Origin: Oligoflexia bacterium | GTDB taxonomy: Bacteria; Bdellovibrionota_G; JANQFH01 | DNA length: 64,000 nt | Assembly (NCBI GenBank): GCA_028277945.1 | Contig: JANQFH010000066.1 | Coordinates: 1-64,000, forward strand | Reading direction: 5' to 3' | In this document: in pieces, positions 1 through 10,014 of the stretch | How positions within the stretch are numbered: the first letter of the stretch is position 1 | Layout of the letters: every line of letters starts with the position of its first letter | Notes under the pieces: generated by a model | The model's database searches: none | Told to the model about the DNA's origin: nothing | Seen by the model: the letters and a program-made list of their open reading frames with translations, nothing else | Made by a program: the position numbers and the translations under genes

Positions 1-78
1 TACCACAGACCCCATGGAGGACTTCATGGACAAACACCCTACGAACGATTAAAAGAAAAAACTCAGACCGCTATGTAA
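1..78 (+). CDS. C-terminal fragment of an integrase-core (IS3/IS481-type) transposase, 5' cut by window edge
   Basis: Frame 1 is open from the first base to a TAA at 76-78 and encodes 25 residues containing HRPHGGLHGQTPYERLKEK. A terminal H-R-P-H-(G/S)-x-L-x-G-x-(T/S)-P-Y-E stretch is typical of the end of DDE (rve) transposases of the IS3 and IS481 groups. The body of the gene lies outside the window, so I cannot say whether the element is complete. The terminal inverted repeat should lie shortly after position 78, but I cannot recognise it without the other end. Confidence 0.72.
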   Translation, partial: YHRPHGGLHGQTPYERLKEKTQTAM

Positions 79-264
79 TCCATCTGTTTAAAGAGTACAG
101 GTTCGCAAGTTCAGCCTCAAGGATTCATCATTAAGACTTGGCCTTATTCCTAACCTCTTGATTCTCAAAGACCAAGCCACCCCTAAAGAGCATTTGCCTT
201 GAGAGCATTTATTTGATATTCATAACGCGATGTATTATTTAGATAGAACCCCTTGGAATACTTG

Positions 265-2115
265 ATGAAAACCTCAAAAATCCAAAAATGGTGGCTCTTT
301 GGTTTTTTAGCCTTGCTGCCATTTGCCTATTCTGTCGCCGAATCCCAAACATCTGTTATGGATGATCTGCGCGAACGAGCCAGTGACGCCATGTCCAGGG
401 GAGAGTGGGGTCAGGCCAGCGAACTGCTAAGCCAGATTTTAAAAGACTCGCCTGAAGATACGACCACGCTTATAGACCTTGCCCGCTGCCGCTATATGCA
501 AGACGATTTCGTCGGAGCAATCGATTGTCGTGAACAGGTGCGTGCCCTAGAATCTGAAAACGCCCTTAACCTTTGTTGGCTTGCAAGTTATTACACAGAA
601 ATCGAAGATTGGCAGAAAGCGCTAGATATTGGCTATGAGGGATTAGAGGTTCATGGGTCAAAACCGGATCAACGGATTGGTCTTGACCATTACTGGTATT
701 TGATTGGTCGATGCTTGAGTCGTTTGGGACGAATCGAAGAAGGCTTTCAAGCAACTCGGCGTTCGTTAGGCCTAAATCCAAAAAACCTAGGGGCCGCATA
801 TACTTTAGATGAGTTACTGTTTAGAAAATGGTTTACCAACCACCCCGTACCTGCTGAGGAACGGCAGCGTTTTGCAACCTACCAAGCTTCAATGGTCTAC
901 TTAGAATTTCACTATCCTGACAATGAGCGCTTTTCACAGAGCGGCTTTCTGTTTGATGGCTTTAAAATGTTTACAACGTGGCATGATTTTACCGTCGTAT
1001 CGGAAGGCGCCGATCTTACTGTTTTGCTTCCGGATGGAAAGAAGTATCCGCTCTATCAGCACGTCCAAAATGCAAAGGCTAAAAACGGGTACAATTTTTT
1101 CGCTTATGGCGATCGGTTTGGTGACTTTGCCGCTTTCGATATTGCTGTTGACCCTGAGGGACTCTATCAGCTTGAGAGCACAACCATCCGACCGGATGTT
1201 GGAGATACTGTGTTCATTCCATTGAATAACACATGGTCCTCAAGATTAGATCAAAGTGTCATAAAGGGCAGGATTTTATCCTTGGAACAAAGAGGTCCTG
1301 CCGAGGTTTTCTATATTGAGGGGCCAGGATCCTCCGGGCTTAGTGGGAGTCCTGTCTTAAACAGCGACGGGAAGCTTGTGGGTATCTTAACCGGTGGGGA
1401 CCGGGTGAGCCACCATTGTTTGGAACAGCGGATTCCCGCTCGCGCAACCCTCTTGGTCGATGATCCGGGGAAAAACGAAAAAACACAGAGTCGTGAGCTT
1501 CCCAAGTGGTTACTCGCCTATCAACCTGCTGCGATTGACGAATTAAAGAAAAGTATACAAGAATTAGAAGAAGGAGAGGTTGAGGGGGCGATAACAAGGT
1601 TAAGGAACTACACGGATCTTTGGCCCAAGGATTATTCTGGTTGGCTAGCGTTAGCGCTTGCGCAGTCAAAAGCGGGTAGGTCTGATGAGGTAGAGGAGAG
1701 CCTAGAGGAGGTGTTTGCCATCCAAACGGAGTTTCCAGAGGCTCGAACCTATGAGTGGCTAGGCGAGATCATGATGGCCCAGGGAGAATATGCGGCAGCG
1801 ATTGGTTATTTTCGTGATCTCCTTGCTATCGTTGGCTGTGCACCCGAGATTCGTTTGGAAATTATTGCCAGCTATGTCGCTTCCGAGCAGCGGGACGAGG
1901 CCATTGACGAGGCCCATGCTCTTGTAGCCGAAAGACCTGAATTCGCTCCTGGCTACTTAAAACTCGGGCAGCTCTACTTTGAGAAGGGTGATTTTGCCAA
2001 GGCAAAAATCCACCTAGAAAGTGGATTGACGCAGGCACTTAAACCTCCCGACGATCCAGAGATCTTGAATGCTCGTAGACTCCTTGCAAGCTTAACCGAG
2101 GTAACGTCGGAGTGA
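265..2115 (+). CDS. Exported protein with trypsin-like serine protease domain flanked by TPRs
   Basis: The protein starts with a signal peptide (about residues 1-27) and then has TPR-like helices to about residue 190. The segment at about 220-395 looks like a trypsin fold. His is in TTWHDF (about 240), Asp in FDIAV (about 292) and Ser in GLSGSPV (about 360), followed by GKLVGILTGG as in trypsin/DegP folds. A second TPR array fills 415-615. All three triad positions are occupied, so it may be active, but the domain call rests on motifs only. I chose ATG 265 over the in-frame TTG 253 because it directly precedes a normal signal peptide. It probably acts in the periplasm or outer envelope as a protein-binding peptidase. 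Compare the degenerate relative at 17176-18996. Confidence 0.72.
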   Translation: MKTSKIQKWWLFGFLALLPFAYSVAESQTSVMDDLRERASDAMSRGEWGQASELLSQILKDSPEDTTTLIDLARCRYMQDDFVGAIDCREQVRALESENALNLCWLASYYTEIEDWQKALDIGYEGLEVHGSKPDQRIGLDHYWYLIGRCLSRLGRIEEGFQATRRSLGLNPKNLGAAYTLDELLFRKWFTNHPVPAEERQRFATYQASMVYLEFHYPDNERFSQSGFLFDGFKMFTTWHDFTVVSEGADLTVLLPDGKKYPLYQHVQNAKAKNGYNFFAYGDRFGDFAAFDIAVDPEGLYQLESTTIRPDVGDTVFIPLNNTWSSRLDQSVIKGRILSLEQRGPAEVFYIEGPGSSGLSGSPVLNSDGKLVGILTGGDRVSHHCLEQRIPARATLLVDDPGKNEKTQSRELPKWLLAYQPAAIDELKKSIQELEEGEVEGAITRLRNYTDLWPKDYSGWLALALAQSKAGRSDEVEESLEEVFAIQTEFPEARTYEWLGEIMMAQGEYAAAIGYFRDLLAIVGCAPEIRLEIIASYVASEQRDEAIDEAHALVAERPEFAPGYLKLGQLYFEKGDFAKAKIHLESGLTQALKPPDDPEILNARRLLASLTEVTSE

Positions 2116-2343
2116 GGTAAGAGCCGTTGTTGCCGTTTTAACAGCGGCGGCAAAGAGGCATGTTTATACGATGCGTTAATTGCTTTCATCAAATTACACC
2201 AAAGAGCCTAATCTGACTGATTTTCTCAATAACGCGAAAAGTCAATAAAGCTTTTCAGTTCCAATTCTTTGTGAAAAACATTGTCAAAACCCTTCGGGTA
2301 GATTAGTACCTGTTTTCACGGGTAAAATATTACCCTGGTTTAG

Positions 2344-5300
2344 ATGGTTATGAAACAGGCATCATCCCTGCTGTTCATCATCCCGCTTCTGGGACTACTT
2401 TTGTCCAACGGCGTAAGCTCCCAAAATTCCGCTACTAAGAATAATAAGAACAATACAACCAGTGTTATCGATGTTTCGCTCGCTGGCAAGCGAGTGCCCT
2501 TTGTACCTAACCTGGGCCAGTGGGAGGACGATAGTTTTGATTATCTAGCTAAGTTTGGACCGTTTAGTGAGATAGCCTTTGATCCCAAAGGTTGGCGTCT
2601 TGCGCTGCTCAATCGTCACCTTCGGCAAGACTCAAGTGGTACAGATCCTGAGATCATACCACCGGATGGTGTGTTACTTAGGTTTCAAATTGTTGGACAA
2701 AAGTCGGCAAGGTTGCAACCTGGCAATCAGCTGCCTGGAGCGTACAACTACTTTGTTGGCGAGCCCAAGCGCTGGCGTACTCAGGTACCGCTCTATGCCT
2801 ATGTAGAATACGTTAGTGATAATAATGTTACCGTACGCCTAACCAGTCAAGACCGCCGGCTGTTCTACATGCTCGATGCTAAACCAGGCGCTTCGCTATC
2901 GCAACTCAAACTTCGCGTCGACGGCGTTAACGCAATGGAAGTGGCGAAGAACGGTGCGCTGCTCATGCACACCCCGGTTGGTACCATTGTGCATTCGCCA
3001 CCGGTTGCTATTAATAATGATGGCAGTAAGGCCGATACACAAGCGTGGCACTATGTTGTGGATAACCTGAGTTCAAGTTTTAGTGTGCGGCCACGCAGTG
3101 GCGGCAGTGGTGCATCGATTGCGGCATCCGCTTCTGGTACTCAGGTAGCCTTCTCCACTCTTTTTGGTGGTGGTGATCTAGACCAGATTAACGCTTCAGC
3201 CGAGCATGTACCTGGGGTGGTTACTAGCGTCGGCATTACCTTTGCGACGCTCTTTGGGCTGGACGCTTTTCCAACAACGCCAGGAGCTTTTTTAGCTACG
3301 CACAAACCGTGGACAAAAGCCTCGGGGCTTAACAACTGGCCAATTACTCATGATCAGGCGGTAGCCCTGGATGGTAGCAGCAAGAAAGCGGTTGATGGCT
3401 TTATTACGCAGATCCGTTTCGACAACAAAGAGCCATTAGGCTATGGGTTGGGTGATGATTCAGGATACGGAGGACCAGGAGTTCCATTCTTTGGCAACCC
3501 CCACTCACCATTCGGGACAGCCTCGCTTCCTGAACCGCCTGTTGCTGAAATGCTCTTTTCAACCTTTGTGGGTAGTAAGGCTAACGACTATCTTGAGGCG
3601 GTGGATGTCCAAGATGATGGCTTAATCACGGTGGCTGGTTATATTGAACACAATCCATTTGATCCTGGTGCGCCGGACAATGATTACCCACTGACCTCAA
3701 ACGCTGCTCAAAAAGTCTTTAATAAGACTTATGGCGACTCTGTGCTAAAATTTGCGTTTCGAGAGGGGATTGTTAGCCAGTTCGATCCTACTAAATTCGG
3801 CAATGACCAACTGCTCTACTCTACCTACTATGGTGGCACCTACCATGACGATATACGTAGCGTTGTTGCTCATGGTAAAGCTCATATGACGATCAGTGGA
3901 CTGACCTCGAGCCACGACCTTCCAGGCATTGGTAGCTATTCATTCGATACAACCTTGGGAATCACCGGTGCTCCTAAGGTTACCGCCTTTCCCCAGGTCA
4001 TCTCTAACGAATATGATGGCTTTATTGCCCGTATTAAGCCGATTGAACAAGAGAAGGGTGGTAGTGCGTTTACCTACACTGGTTTTGATGTAGGCACTGA
4101 ACCACCTACCAAGGTCGCATGGGCAACCTATCTCGGCGGTGGCGATAACCCCTTTCCTGGCACCTTTGATATGATTACCGATATGCATATCGCCAACAAC
4201 TCTCCAACCGGCAAAATTACCGTGGTTGGCCGTACAGACTCTAAAGACTTTCCCGTTAAAAACCCGATACAAGCTCAGCTGCAGTTTGAATCGGATGCAT
4301 CCCTCAACTGGGATGCATTCATTGCGCAAATCCGGCTAGATGATGACAAAATGGTTTTAGAGTTTTCAACCTACCTGGGTGGGGATCACTTTGACATTGT
4401 CGAGGGGGTAGCCGTCGATGCGAAAACAGGTTGGATCTACATCGTTGGTAATACTCTGAGTGCCCATGTAGGACCATCATTCATTCCTGGCTTTTATCCA
4501 TCGACGAAACCATTTCCAACCACCCCTAATGCGTTTGATAAATATATTAACGACTTTTCAGCGGATGACTTTTACATCCCCTCTTGTTTCCCCACATCAC
4601 CGCCTTTCTTTGATAGCTTTGTCTCTATTATTGATCCGGAAACGCCAGCGCTTGTGGCTTCAACCTACTTTGGTGGTGTTAGGGACGAGATTGGTACAGA
4701 CATTGCGGTGTCGCAAACCGGTTTAGTGACCATTACCGGTTGGACCCACTCACCGGGTAAATTTTCTGTAGCCGGCGCCTCCATACCCAATGGATCTTTG
4801 CCAGTAACTATGAACGCTTATGACAGCAGCTTCAACGACGGTGGCCCGGTTCTCTTTGATATATGTGGTGTGGGTACGAGTACCGAAGCAGCTGACATTT
4901 TTGTTGCCCGCTTCAACAAAGATCTAAGCCGACTCCTCTATTCAACCTATTTAGGCGCTAAACAGGGTGATTTTGTGCGCGATCTGCACATGTCGGATCG
5001 GGGCACTGCTGTAATCGCGGGTCACACCTATTCTAATGACTCAGGCATCGATGGATTCCCATTCGTCGGTAGCCCTTGGAGTTACGAATCGTTTCCAACC
5101 ACCCCAGATGCTTATAACACCAATTACACCAATGCAAACGAGGCTTGGGGCATGCATGTCAATACTTACATTGGTAACGAGCGCTTCAACCTAGGCGAAG
5201 CCTATGTCGCTGCTATTGAGGCCCCCACACAGGGAATTGTAAGATACGGCCAACCTTCGAAAAACTGTGGTGAGCAACTGGTAACTATTGATGTTATGGA

Positions 5301-5619
5301 TCAACCTCTAGCAGGTAGCAGCGACTTCGAGCTCTCCGTGGTCAATGCGCCAGAGCTTGAGAGTGGTTTTTTCTGGGTCTCTACGCAAGGCCCACAAATT
5401 CCACCCTTATCTTGGAATGATGTCAAACAGTGGGTTAAGAACCCCATCACCGTTCCAGCCGTGACCGATGCCAACGGCATCCATATCAGCGCTTTCGATC
5501 TTTCTACCTACCTTCCTGATGATCAAATCTGGGTGCAGTTTGTATCTCCCAACCCAGGTTGCCAAGCCTATGCGGGAAATTTTGTATCCAGCGGAGCCCT
5601 TGAGATCACTTTACAATAA
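2344..5619 (+). CDS. Secreted SBBP-repeat beta-propeller protein (DUF7948 N-terminus)
   Basis: A signal peptide (about 1-26) is followed by FVPNLGQW, the hallmark of the DUF7948 domain that begins SBBP proteins. Propeller blades are marked by recurrent ATYLGGG, STYLGG, STYFGG, STYYGG and STFVGS strands, each followed by a Gly-Val-Thr type strand such as KITVVGRT or LVTITGWT. The last ~120 residues form a separate beta-rich module, possibly for surface attachment. Such proteins are secreted or surface-bound and of unknown ligand. It stands alone, 228 bp after the previous gene, and is followed by a TPR protein with its own RBS. No sorting signal is obvious at the C-terminus. Confidence 0.8.
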   Translation: MVMKQASSLLFIIPLLGLLLSNGVSSQNSATKNNKNNTTSVIDVSLAGKRVPFVPNLGQWEDDSFDYLAKFGPFSEIAFDPKGWRLALLNRHLRQDSSGTDPEIIPPDGVLLRFQIVGQKSARLQPGNQLPGAYNYFVGEPKRWRTQVPLYAYVEYVSDNNVTVRLTSQDRRLFYMLDAKPGASLSQLKLRVDGVNAMEVAKNGALLMHTPVGTIVHSPPVAINNDGSKADTQAWHYVVDNLSSSFSVRPRSGGSGASIAASASGTQVAFSTLFGGGDLDQINASAEHVPGVVTSVGITFATLFGLDAFPTTPGAFLATHKPWTKASGLNNWPITHDQAVALDGSSKKAVDGFITQIRFDNKEPLGYGLGDDSGYGGPGVPFFGNPHSPFGTASLPEPPVAEMLFSTFVGSKANDYLEAVDVQDDGLITVAGYIEHNPFDPGAPDNDYPLTSNAAQKVFNKTYGDSVLKFAFREGIVSQFDPTKFGNDQLLYSTYYGGTYHDDIRSVVAHGKAHMTISGLTSSHDLPGIGSYSFDTTLGITGAPKVTAFPQVISNEYDGFIARIKPIEQEKGGSAFTYTGFDVGTEPPTKVAWATYLGGGDNPFPGTFDMITDMHIANNSPTGKITVVGRTDSKDFPVKNPIQAQLQFESDASLNWDAFIAQIRLDDDKMVLEFSTYLGGDHFDIVEGVAVDAKTGWIYIVGNTLSAHVGPSFIPGFYPSTKPFPTTPNAFDKYINDFSADDFYIPSCFPTSPPFFDSFVSIIDPETPALVASTYFGGVRDEIGTDIAVSQTGLVTITGWTHSPGKFSVAGASIPNGSLPVTMNAYDSSFNDGGPVLFDICGVGTSTEAADIFVARFNKDLSRLLYSTYLGAKQGDFVRDLHMSDRGTAVIAGHTYSNDSGIDGFPFVGSPWSYESFPTTPDAYNTNYTNANEAWGMHVNTYIGNERFNLGEAYVAAIEAPTQGIVRYGQPSKNCGEQLVTIDVMDQPLAGSSDFELSVVNAPELESGFFWVSTQGPQIPPLSWNDVKQWVKNPITVPAVTDANGIHISAFDLSTYLPDDQIWVQFVSPNPGCQAYAGNFVSSGALEITLQ

Positions 5620-5705
5620 CAATGATTTCAATAGGTTATTTTTGTACCTAGCATTTGACGCAATTTGACATAGATAAGGGCGATATAGTAAGGAACAATC
5701 TAGTG

Positions 5706-7349
5706 ATGAAGTCATTTCAGAGAACAAGGGGCTTAGCACGCTTTACGCCCATCCTGATTGCAGTGCTTCTGCTTTGTATTACTACCAATGCCAGGGGTTA
5801 TGTTGACGAAAAATGGGATCAAGTAGACACACAAGTAGAAAAAGCAGCCGAGCTGATACCAGGATCCGATGGTACGCATAGGTTCTTTCTGTCTGATACT
5901 GAAGGGCGAAACGTGCGCAGAGCGCGCAAGAAGCTTAACCAAATACTTGCTGATCACCCAGACTATCCGGACGAATTGAAGGTCCTTTGGCATCTACAAC
6001 GATGTCCGCTGCTGCTTGCTGAGAATCTTAAAAACCGTGGAAAGGTTGAGGATTCGCGCCCACTATACGAGGAAAATGCGCAGATATTAAACAGGGCCAT
6101 TGATATTGATCCTGACTACTTTTGGAACTTTTATAAACGGGGTGTTGCAAGCTATAACCTCGGGCACTATCAGGCTGCATTAGAGGATCTAAGTCAAGCC
6201 AAGCAAATGGCAGAAAATGACGAGGCAAAAAAAGCGGAGGCTGATGCACTCCTAATGAACATACGATACTATCTTGCCGCCTCTCAGATGCGTGTTTATG
6301 CGACGGATGCAGCCATAGCTAGCCTTGCGAGTTATCACAGCGACTACCCATGGGAAGGTGGTGGCGAGAAATGGGTTGACTGGAACCAACTTGATGCCAA
6401 AGCAAACGTCTTTCTGCACGCAAGAGACTTTGCTGCTGCTGCCAGTGCCTATCAAGAAATCACCGAGCACGACGATTATCGGAGAGACAATTTTGTTCAT
6501 AGGGCACATGCAAATCGTGGTTATGCTCGCGGTTTTGTAAATGATACCGCTAAGGCCATAGAGAGCCTGGATGCCGCTTTAAAGTTCCGATTCGATCATA
6601 ACGATGCCCTCTACCCACTGCTGTGGAAGTCAATAATTGCACCAGATGCGGCTACAAAGTCTGCGGCAGAAGATGAGCTGATAGAGCTTCTGCAAAAGGT
6701 CGACGGCATATCTAGCTGGGAGCGTACGTTGATAACCTTTGTCCTCTGGCCACAGCTCGAGAAAAAAGCACGCCCATTAAAAACGCGGGCTCGCGGACTG
6801 AGGTTGGGTAGTGATGACGAGTTTATTAAAGAGGCCGAAGCGACGATAAAACGCGAAAGAGAGGAAGGCAGGCCAGCATACTACCTTATGAGTGAGGTGT
6901 GGTTTTACATTGGTCTGCGCCATGAACGCGTTGCTGAAGAGTTAGTAGCTGAACCTCGGCAGGATGAGCTAGAGCGTGCCTTAGAAGCTTATGAAAATGC
7001 CCTGGGCATCTGGCTGCAGAATTTTTCCTGGGAATGGGAGTATGCCCGTAAACACCTCAACCGCGTCGCTAAAAAGCTTGGGCGCGCGGCCGATCTTGGC
7101 TTTACGACTGCAGGAAACGAAATCACCAAGGTTAGTAAAGCGAGTATTGCAGACCGCCTCGGTCTTAAACCCGGAACCATAAAAAGCCTACGGCTACACC
7201 GTATACCAGATCAGCAGGTTGTAACCAATGACCTTGAACTCACGGAGCTTGCCTTTGAGCCTGGCGATCTCTTACAGCTGGAGGTTGCGAACGAAGCTGG
7301 CATAAGCCGCTACTTCAATATTGTCGTGGGTACTAAAAAAGGTGCATGA
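5706..7349 (+). CDS. Exported TPR-repeat protein with PDZ-like C-terminus
   Basis: I place the start at ATG 5706, preceded by AGGAA at 5691-5695; the in-frame TTG 5655 would put 17 residues before the signal peptide (MKSFQRTRG, then a hydrophobic core ending in NARG). The mature part is almost entirely helical TPR repeats, for example NRAIDIDPDYFWNFYKRGVA and AYQEITEHDDYRRDNFVHRA. The last ~85 residues include ITKVSKASIADRLGLKPG, which resembles the ligand-groove part of a PDZ domain, but this is suggestive only. It is likely a periplasmic scaffold. It may be co-transcribed with the SBBP gene upstream (86 bp gap). Confidence 0.68.
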   Translation: MKSFQRTRGLARFTPILIAVLLLCITTNARGYVDEKWDQVDTQVEKAAELIPGSDGTHRFFLSDTEGRNVRRARKKLNQILADHPDYPDELKVLWHLQRCPLLLAENLKNRGKVEDSRPLYEENAQILNRAIDIDPDYFWNFYKRGVASYNLGHYQAALEDLSQAKQMAENDEAKKAEADALLMNIRYYLAASQMRVYATDAAIASLASYHSDYPWEGGGEKWVDWNQLDAKANVFLHARDFAAAASAYQEITEHDDYRRDNFVHRAHANRGYARGFVNDTAKAIESLDAALKFRFDHNDALYPLLWKSIIAPDAATKSAAEDELIELLQKVDGISSWERTLITFVLWPQLEKKARPLKTRARGLRLGSDDEFIKEAEATIKREREEGRPAYYLMSEVWFYIGLRHERVAEELVAEPRQDELERALEAYENALGIWLQNFSWEWEYARKHLNRVAKKLGRAADLGFTTAGNEITKVSKASIADRLGLKPGTIKSLRLHRIPDQQVVTNDLELTELAFEPGDLLQLEVANEAGISRYFNIVVGTKKGA

Positions 7350-7650
7350 CGTCGATCTTCCTTAATACATGAGCCTTTGCATCAATCAAAAAGTCGGGCT
7401 CAGAGGGAAGCTAAAAAGGCGATAGGGCGGACTCTCCTGCATGTGCGGCAATAGCCTCTTCAATAGAGCAGGCAGTGACAGTGACCCATTTTTGGGTCGA
7501 TTTAGCTTTCGTACAGCTCAATCTCCACCTTCAGGGTGAGCAATATCAAGCAGTTGCTTCTGGTACGTATTTTGCGTCGACCTAGGTGAAGGTGAGTCCT
7601 TAGTAGAGAGAGACATGAGGCCTTTTGAATCATCGAGGGGATTAACGTCA
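7350..7650. other. Intergenic stretch with one short hairpin
   Basis: About 300 bases without a supportable gene. It contains a perfect 6-bp hairpin, GACCCA-TTTT-TGGGTC, at 7483-7498, with no T-run after it on either strand. A minus-strand ORF near 7380-7500 gives a ~36-residue peptide with no recognisable family. The 3' end holds the RBS (GAGGGG, about 7633-7638) of the HEAT gene. Confidence 0.4.
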
Positions 7651-10014
7651 ATGAAAAAACTACCTCTGGCACTGCCAACCTTCCTGCTGTTGGTGCTAGT
7701 GCTGTTCATTTCCAGCGCTTTTGCCCAGGAGGCCGAAGAGAAAGAGATAGGGGCTGAGGAACTTGCTGCGCAAAAGCTCGAGGAATTTCATGAAGCGCTT
7801 AAAGATGCTGTGAGAGATAGCCAACCTAGTTGGCGTCCTTATCTGTATGTGGATATCGAGGAGCCGGATAAAATTTACAATAATTTAAATGGGTACTTCG
7901 ATCTTATGAAAGCGTTCGATGCTTACCATGAGGCGACCGTAGGAATAGAAATTATAGGCGGTGATAGAAAATACTCTAACTGTAGCCCACTTGCCACTCA
8001 ACTCCTCTTGAAGCTCTTTGCAAATGACGATCCGATTGTTCGTTTTGCCGCCAATATCTTACTGAACCACCGCGACTCTCATTTTATATCCGATGATCAT
8101 ATCCGTCTTATCAATGACCCACACGACGAAGTGCGTGTTGGTGCCTTGCTTCTACTTTCCTATGACCTGGGTGCTTTTTTTATGCAGTATAACATACCGT
8201 TTGCGCATATAGGTAACGATGAAGTTAAGTACTTAAAAGACGAGGAATACACCGAGCCTTTCGAAGAGACAATTAACGGGATTGAATATTTGAACTTTAC
8301 AACGAGCGTCGCCATACACACAAAAAAACTACAAAGAAACATGGACGCGGTAATCGAACGGTTAGAAGAAGATAGGTCAGCACGCGTACGTTTAGCAGCT
8401 GTTACGACCCTACCACGGATCATGGATGCTGAAAGTAGAGAAAAACCACAGAAGAAAACTGATACTGTAGGTGTAAGACGTCGCCAGCCGTCCATCGTAT
8501 ACTATCAGGCCGGCATTGAGGCTTTACGTGGGGTGGCTGAGAATGCGGCGGAGGAGGAATCGATTCGCTTTATAGCCATTGCTGCCCTGGGTTCTTTCTT
8601 GGCGCCAACGAGAGAAGAAGAAAAAATGATGAGAGACAATGTTGCATTTCTCATTTCATTGCAGAATGATCGATCTGCGCAGATCCGTGAGGCAGCTGCC
8701 CTAGCTTTGGGCAATGCCACAGCTGTGATTAAGTCCGGCAATCTGTTTGAGATGCCGGTTACAGAGACGCTCGTTGCGATGTTGGGGACCGATTCAAGCC
8801 CTCAGGTGCGTGCTGCGGCGGCCCGAGCCATGGGAAGATTTATGGGACACCATTTTACTATGCCTGTTGAAGCTCTAGAAAAGAGAGTGCGTCTTAGTGA
8901 GGGTAGGGATGCCTTAGTCAAGGCGCTCGACGATAAAGATGATACCGTGGTTTTGGGGGCACTTGCCGGTCTTAGAGCATTAGCGAGACTGGATAGGACT
9001 GAAGAGGAAGAATCAGCAGTAGCGGGGATCATCAAAGATCGACAGAGTTCGCCAGATGTTGTAAAGGCTGCGCTTCGCGTCCTAGCAACAGGAAGTATTT
9101 TAGATCCTCAATTTATTCCCACGCTAAAAGAAGCTGCTGCATTTCATTCTGATTTTGAAATGACACAGTTGGCGACGGCCGCTATGGGTGCGGCCGGGGA
9201 CGAAGAATTTGGCCGGATTTTTCGACACGCCTATTTTGCAAACCAAGCAGCGGTGGAAAAGATACATAGGGACCCACAGAGAACGGCAGATCTTAAAGAG
9301 GCTGCGCTTAGCGCCATTGCAGATGGCAATGTCCTAGATCCTCGATTTATTCCCACGCTAGAAGAAGCCGGCGTGTTTTATTCTGACTCTGAGATTGTAC
9401 GCTTGACCATTGCTGCCTTGGGCGCCACCCGGGACGAGCGAGCCATTGCACCGATGTTTCGACTGAGAAAGAGATTTCCTGGACTTGGTTCTGTCAACAA
9501 AGCGGTAGTTTCTGGCCTGGGAGGTATTGCTGTTGGAAGGGACGAGGAAGCAAGAGACATTTTTAACTATCTTGATTTATTGGCGTTTGATCAGACGCTT
9601 CAGGATCTTAGCAGCTATAATAGCCGTTTTGTACGCTTCTCATTAGGGCGGCGAGAGGAGAGCAGGACCGGTCTTCCTTCGTTGATTGATGTGATGAATC
9701 AGGCTGCAGTACATAGCATACCGGAAGTGAGACTGAGTGCGGCGCGGATCTTGTTGGATCTTGAGGACGAAAATAACCGTGAGTTCTTCGTTAGCATGGT
9801 GACAAACGGCATGGCAGAAACTCCTGAGCAGGATCCAAAAAAAGATATAAATGCGCAGATCGATACCTTGATGTCAGGCAAGAAGCCGGAGCTGCGCACC
9901 ATACTGGAAGAACTCAGCAAGGACGCCGATTCATCTGTGAGGCGTGCAGCCGAGCAAATGCTACAGGTACTATCAGAAGATGCAACAGAAGGTCAGAGCG
10001 CTGCGAAGAATTGA
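7651..10014 (+). CDS. Exported HEAT-repeat protein
   Basis: The ATG at 7651 follows a GAGGGG Shine-Dalgarno and begins a clean signal peptide (MKKLPLALPTFLLL...SAFAQ). The rest is helical HEAT repeats with the usual VR-A-A-LG signature, for example AQIREAAALALGNA, PQVRAAAARAMGR and PEVRLSAARILLDL. Two units near 9099-9140 and 9333-9374 share LDP(Q/R)FIPTL and nearly identical DNA, a recent internal duplication with a 78-residue offset. HEAT proteins of this type bind other proteins; the partner is unknown. The 3' end overlaps the convergent diguanylate cyclase gene by 22 bp. Confidence 0.75.
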   Translation: MKKLPLALPTFLLLVLVLFISSAFAQEAEEKEIGAEELAAQKLEEFHEALKDAVRDSQPSWRPYLYVDIEEPDKIYNNLNGYFDLMKAFDAYHEATVGIEIIGGDRKYSNCSPLATQLLLKLFANDDPIVRFAANILLNHRDSHFISDDHIRLINDPHDEVRVGALLLLSYDLGAFFMQYNIPFAHIGNDEVKYLKDEEYTEPFEETINGIEYLNFTTSVAIHTKKLQRNMDAVIERLEEDRSARVRLAAVTTLPRIMDAESREKPQKKTDTVGVRRRQPSIVYYQAGIEALRGVAENAAEEESIRFIAIAALGSFLAPTREEEKMMRDNVAFLISLQNDRSAQIREAAALALGNATAVIKSGNLFEMPVTETLVAMLGTDSSPQVRAAAARAMGRFMGHHFTMPVEALEKRVRLSEGRDALVKALDDKDDTVVLGALAGLRALARLDRTEEEESAVAGIIKDRQSSPDVVKAALRVLATGSILDPQFIPTLKEAAAFHSDFEMTQLATAAMGAAGDEEFGRIFRHAYFANQAAVEKIHRDPQRTADLKEAALSAIADGNVLDPRFIPTLEEAGVFYSDSEIVRLTIAALGATRDERAIAPMFRLRKRFPGLGSVNKAVVSGLGGIAVGRDEEARDIFNYLDLLAFDQTLQDLSSYNSRFVRFSLGRREESRTGLPSLIDVMNQAAVHSIPEVRLSAARILLDLEDENNREFFVSMVTNGMAETPEQDPKKDINAQIDTLMSGKKPELRTILEELSKDADSSVRRAAEQMLQVLSEDATEGQSAAKN

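Noticed and set aside
2128-2156. GCCGTTGTT / AACAGCGGC hairpin after the first gene
   Set aside because: The stem has a mismatch and no following T-run.
7380-7500. Minus-strand ORF of ~36 residues ending EEAIAAHAGESALSPF
   Set aside because: It lacks a good start and RBS, is closed by a nearby upstream stop and resembles no family.
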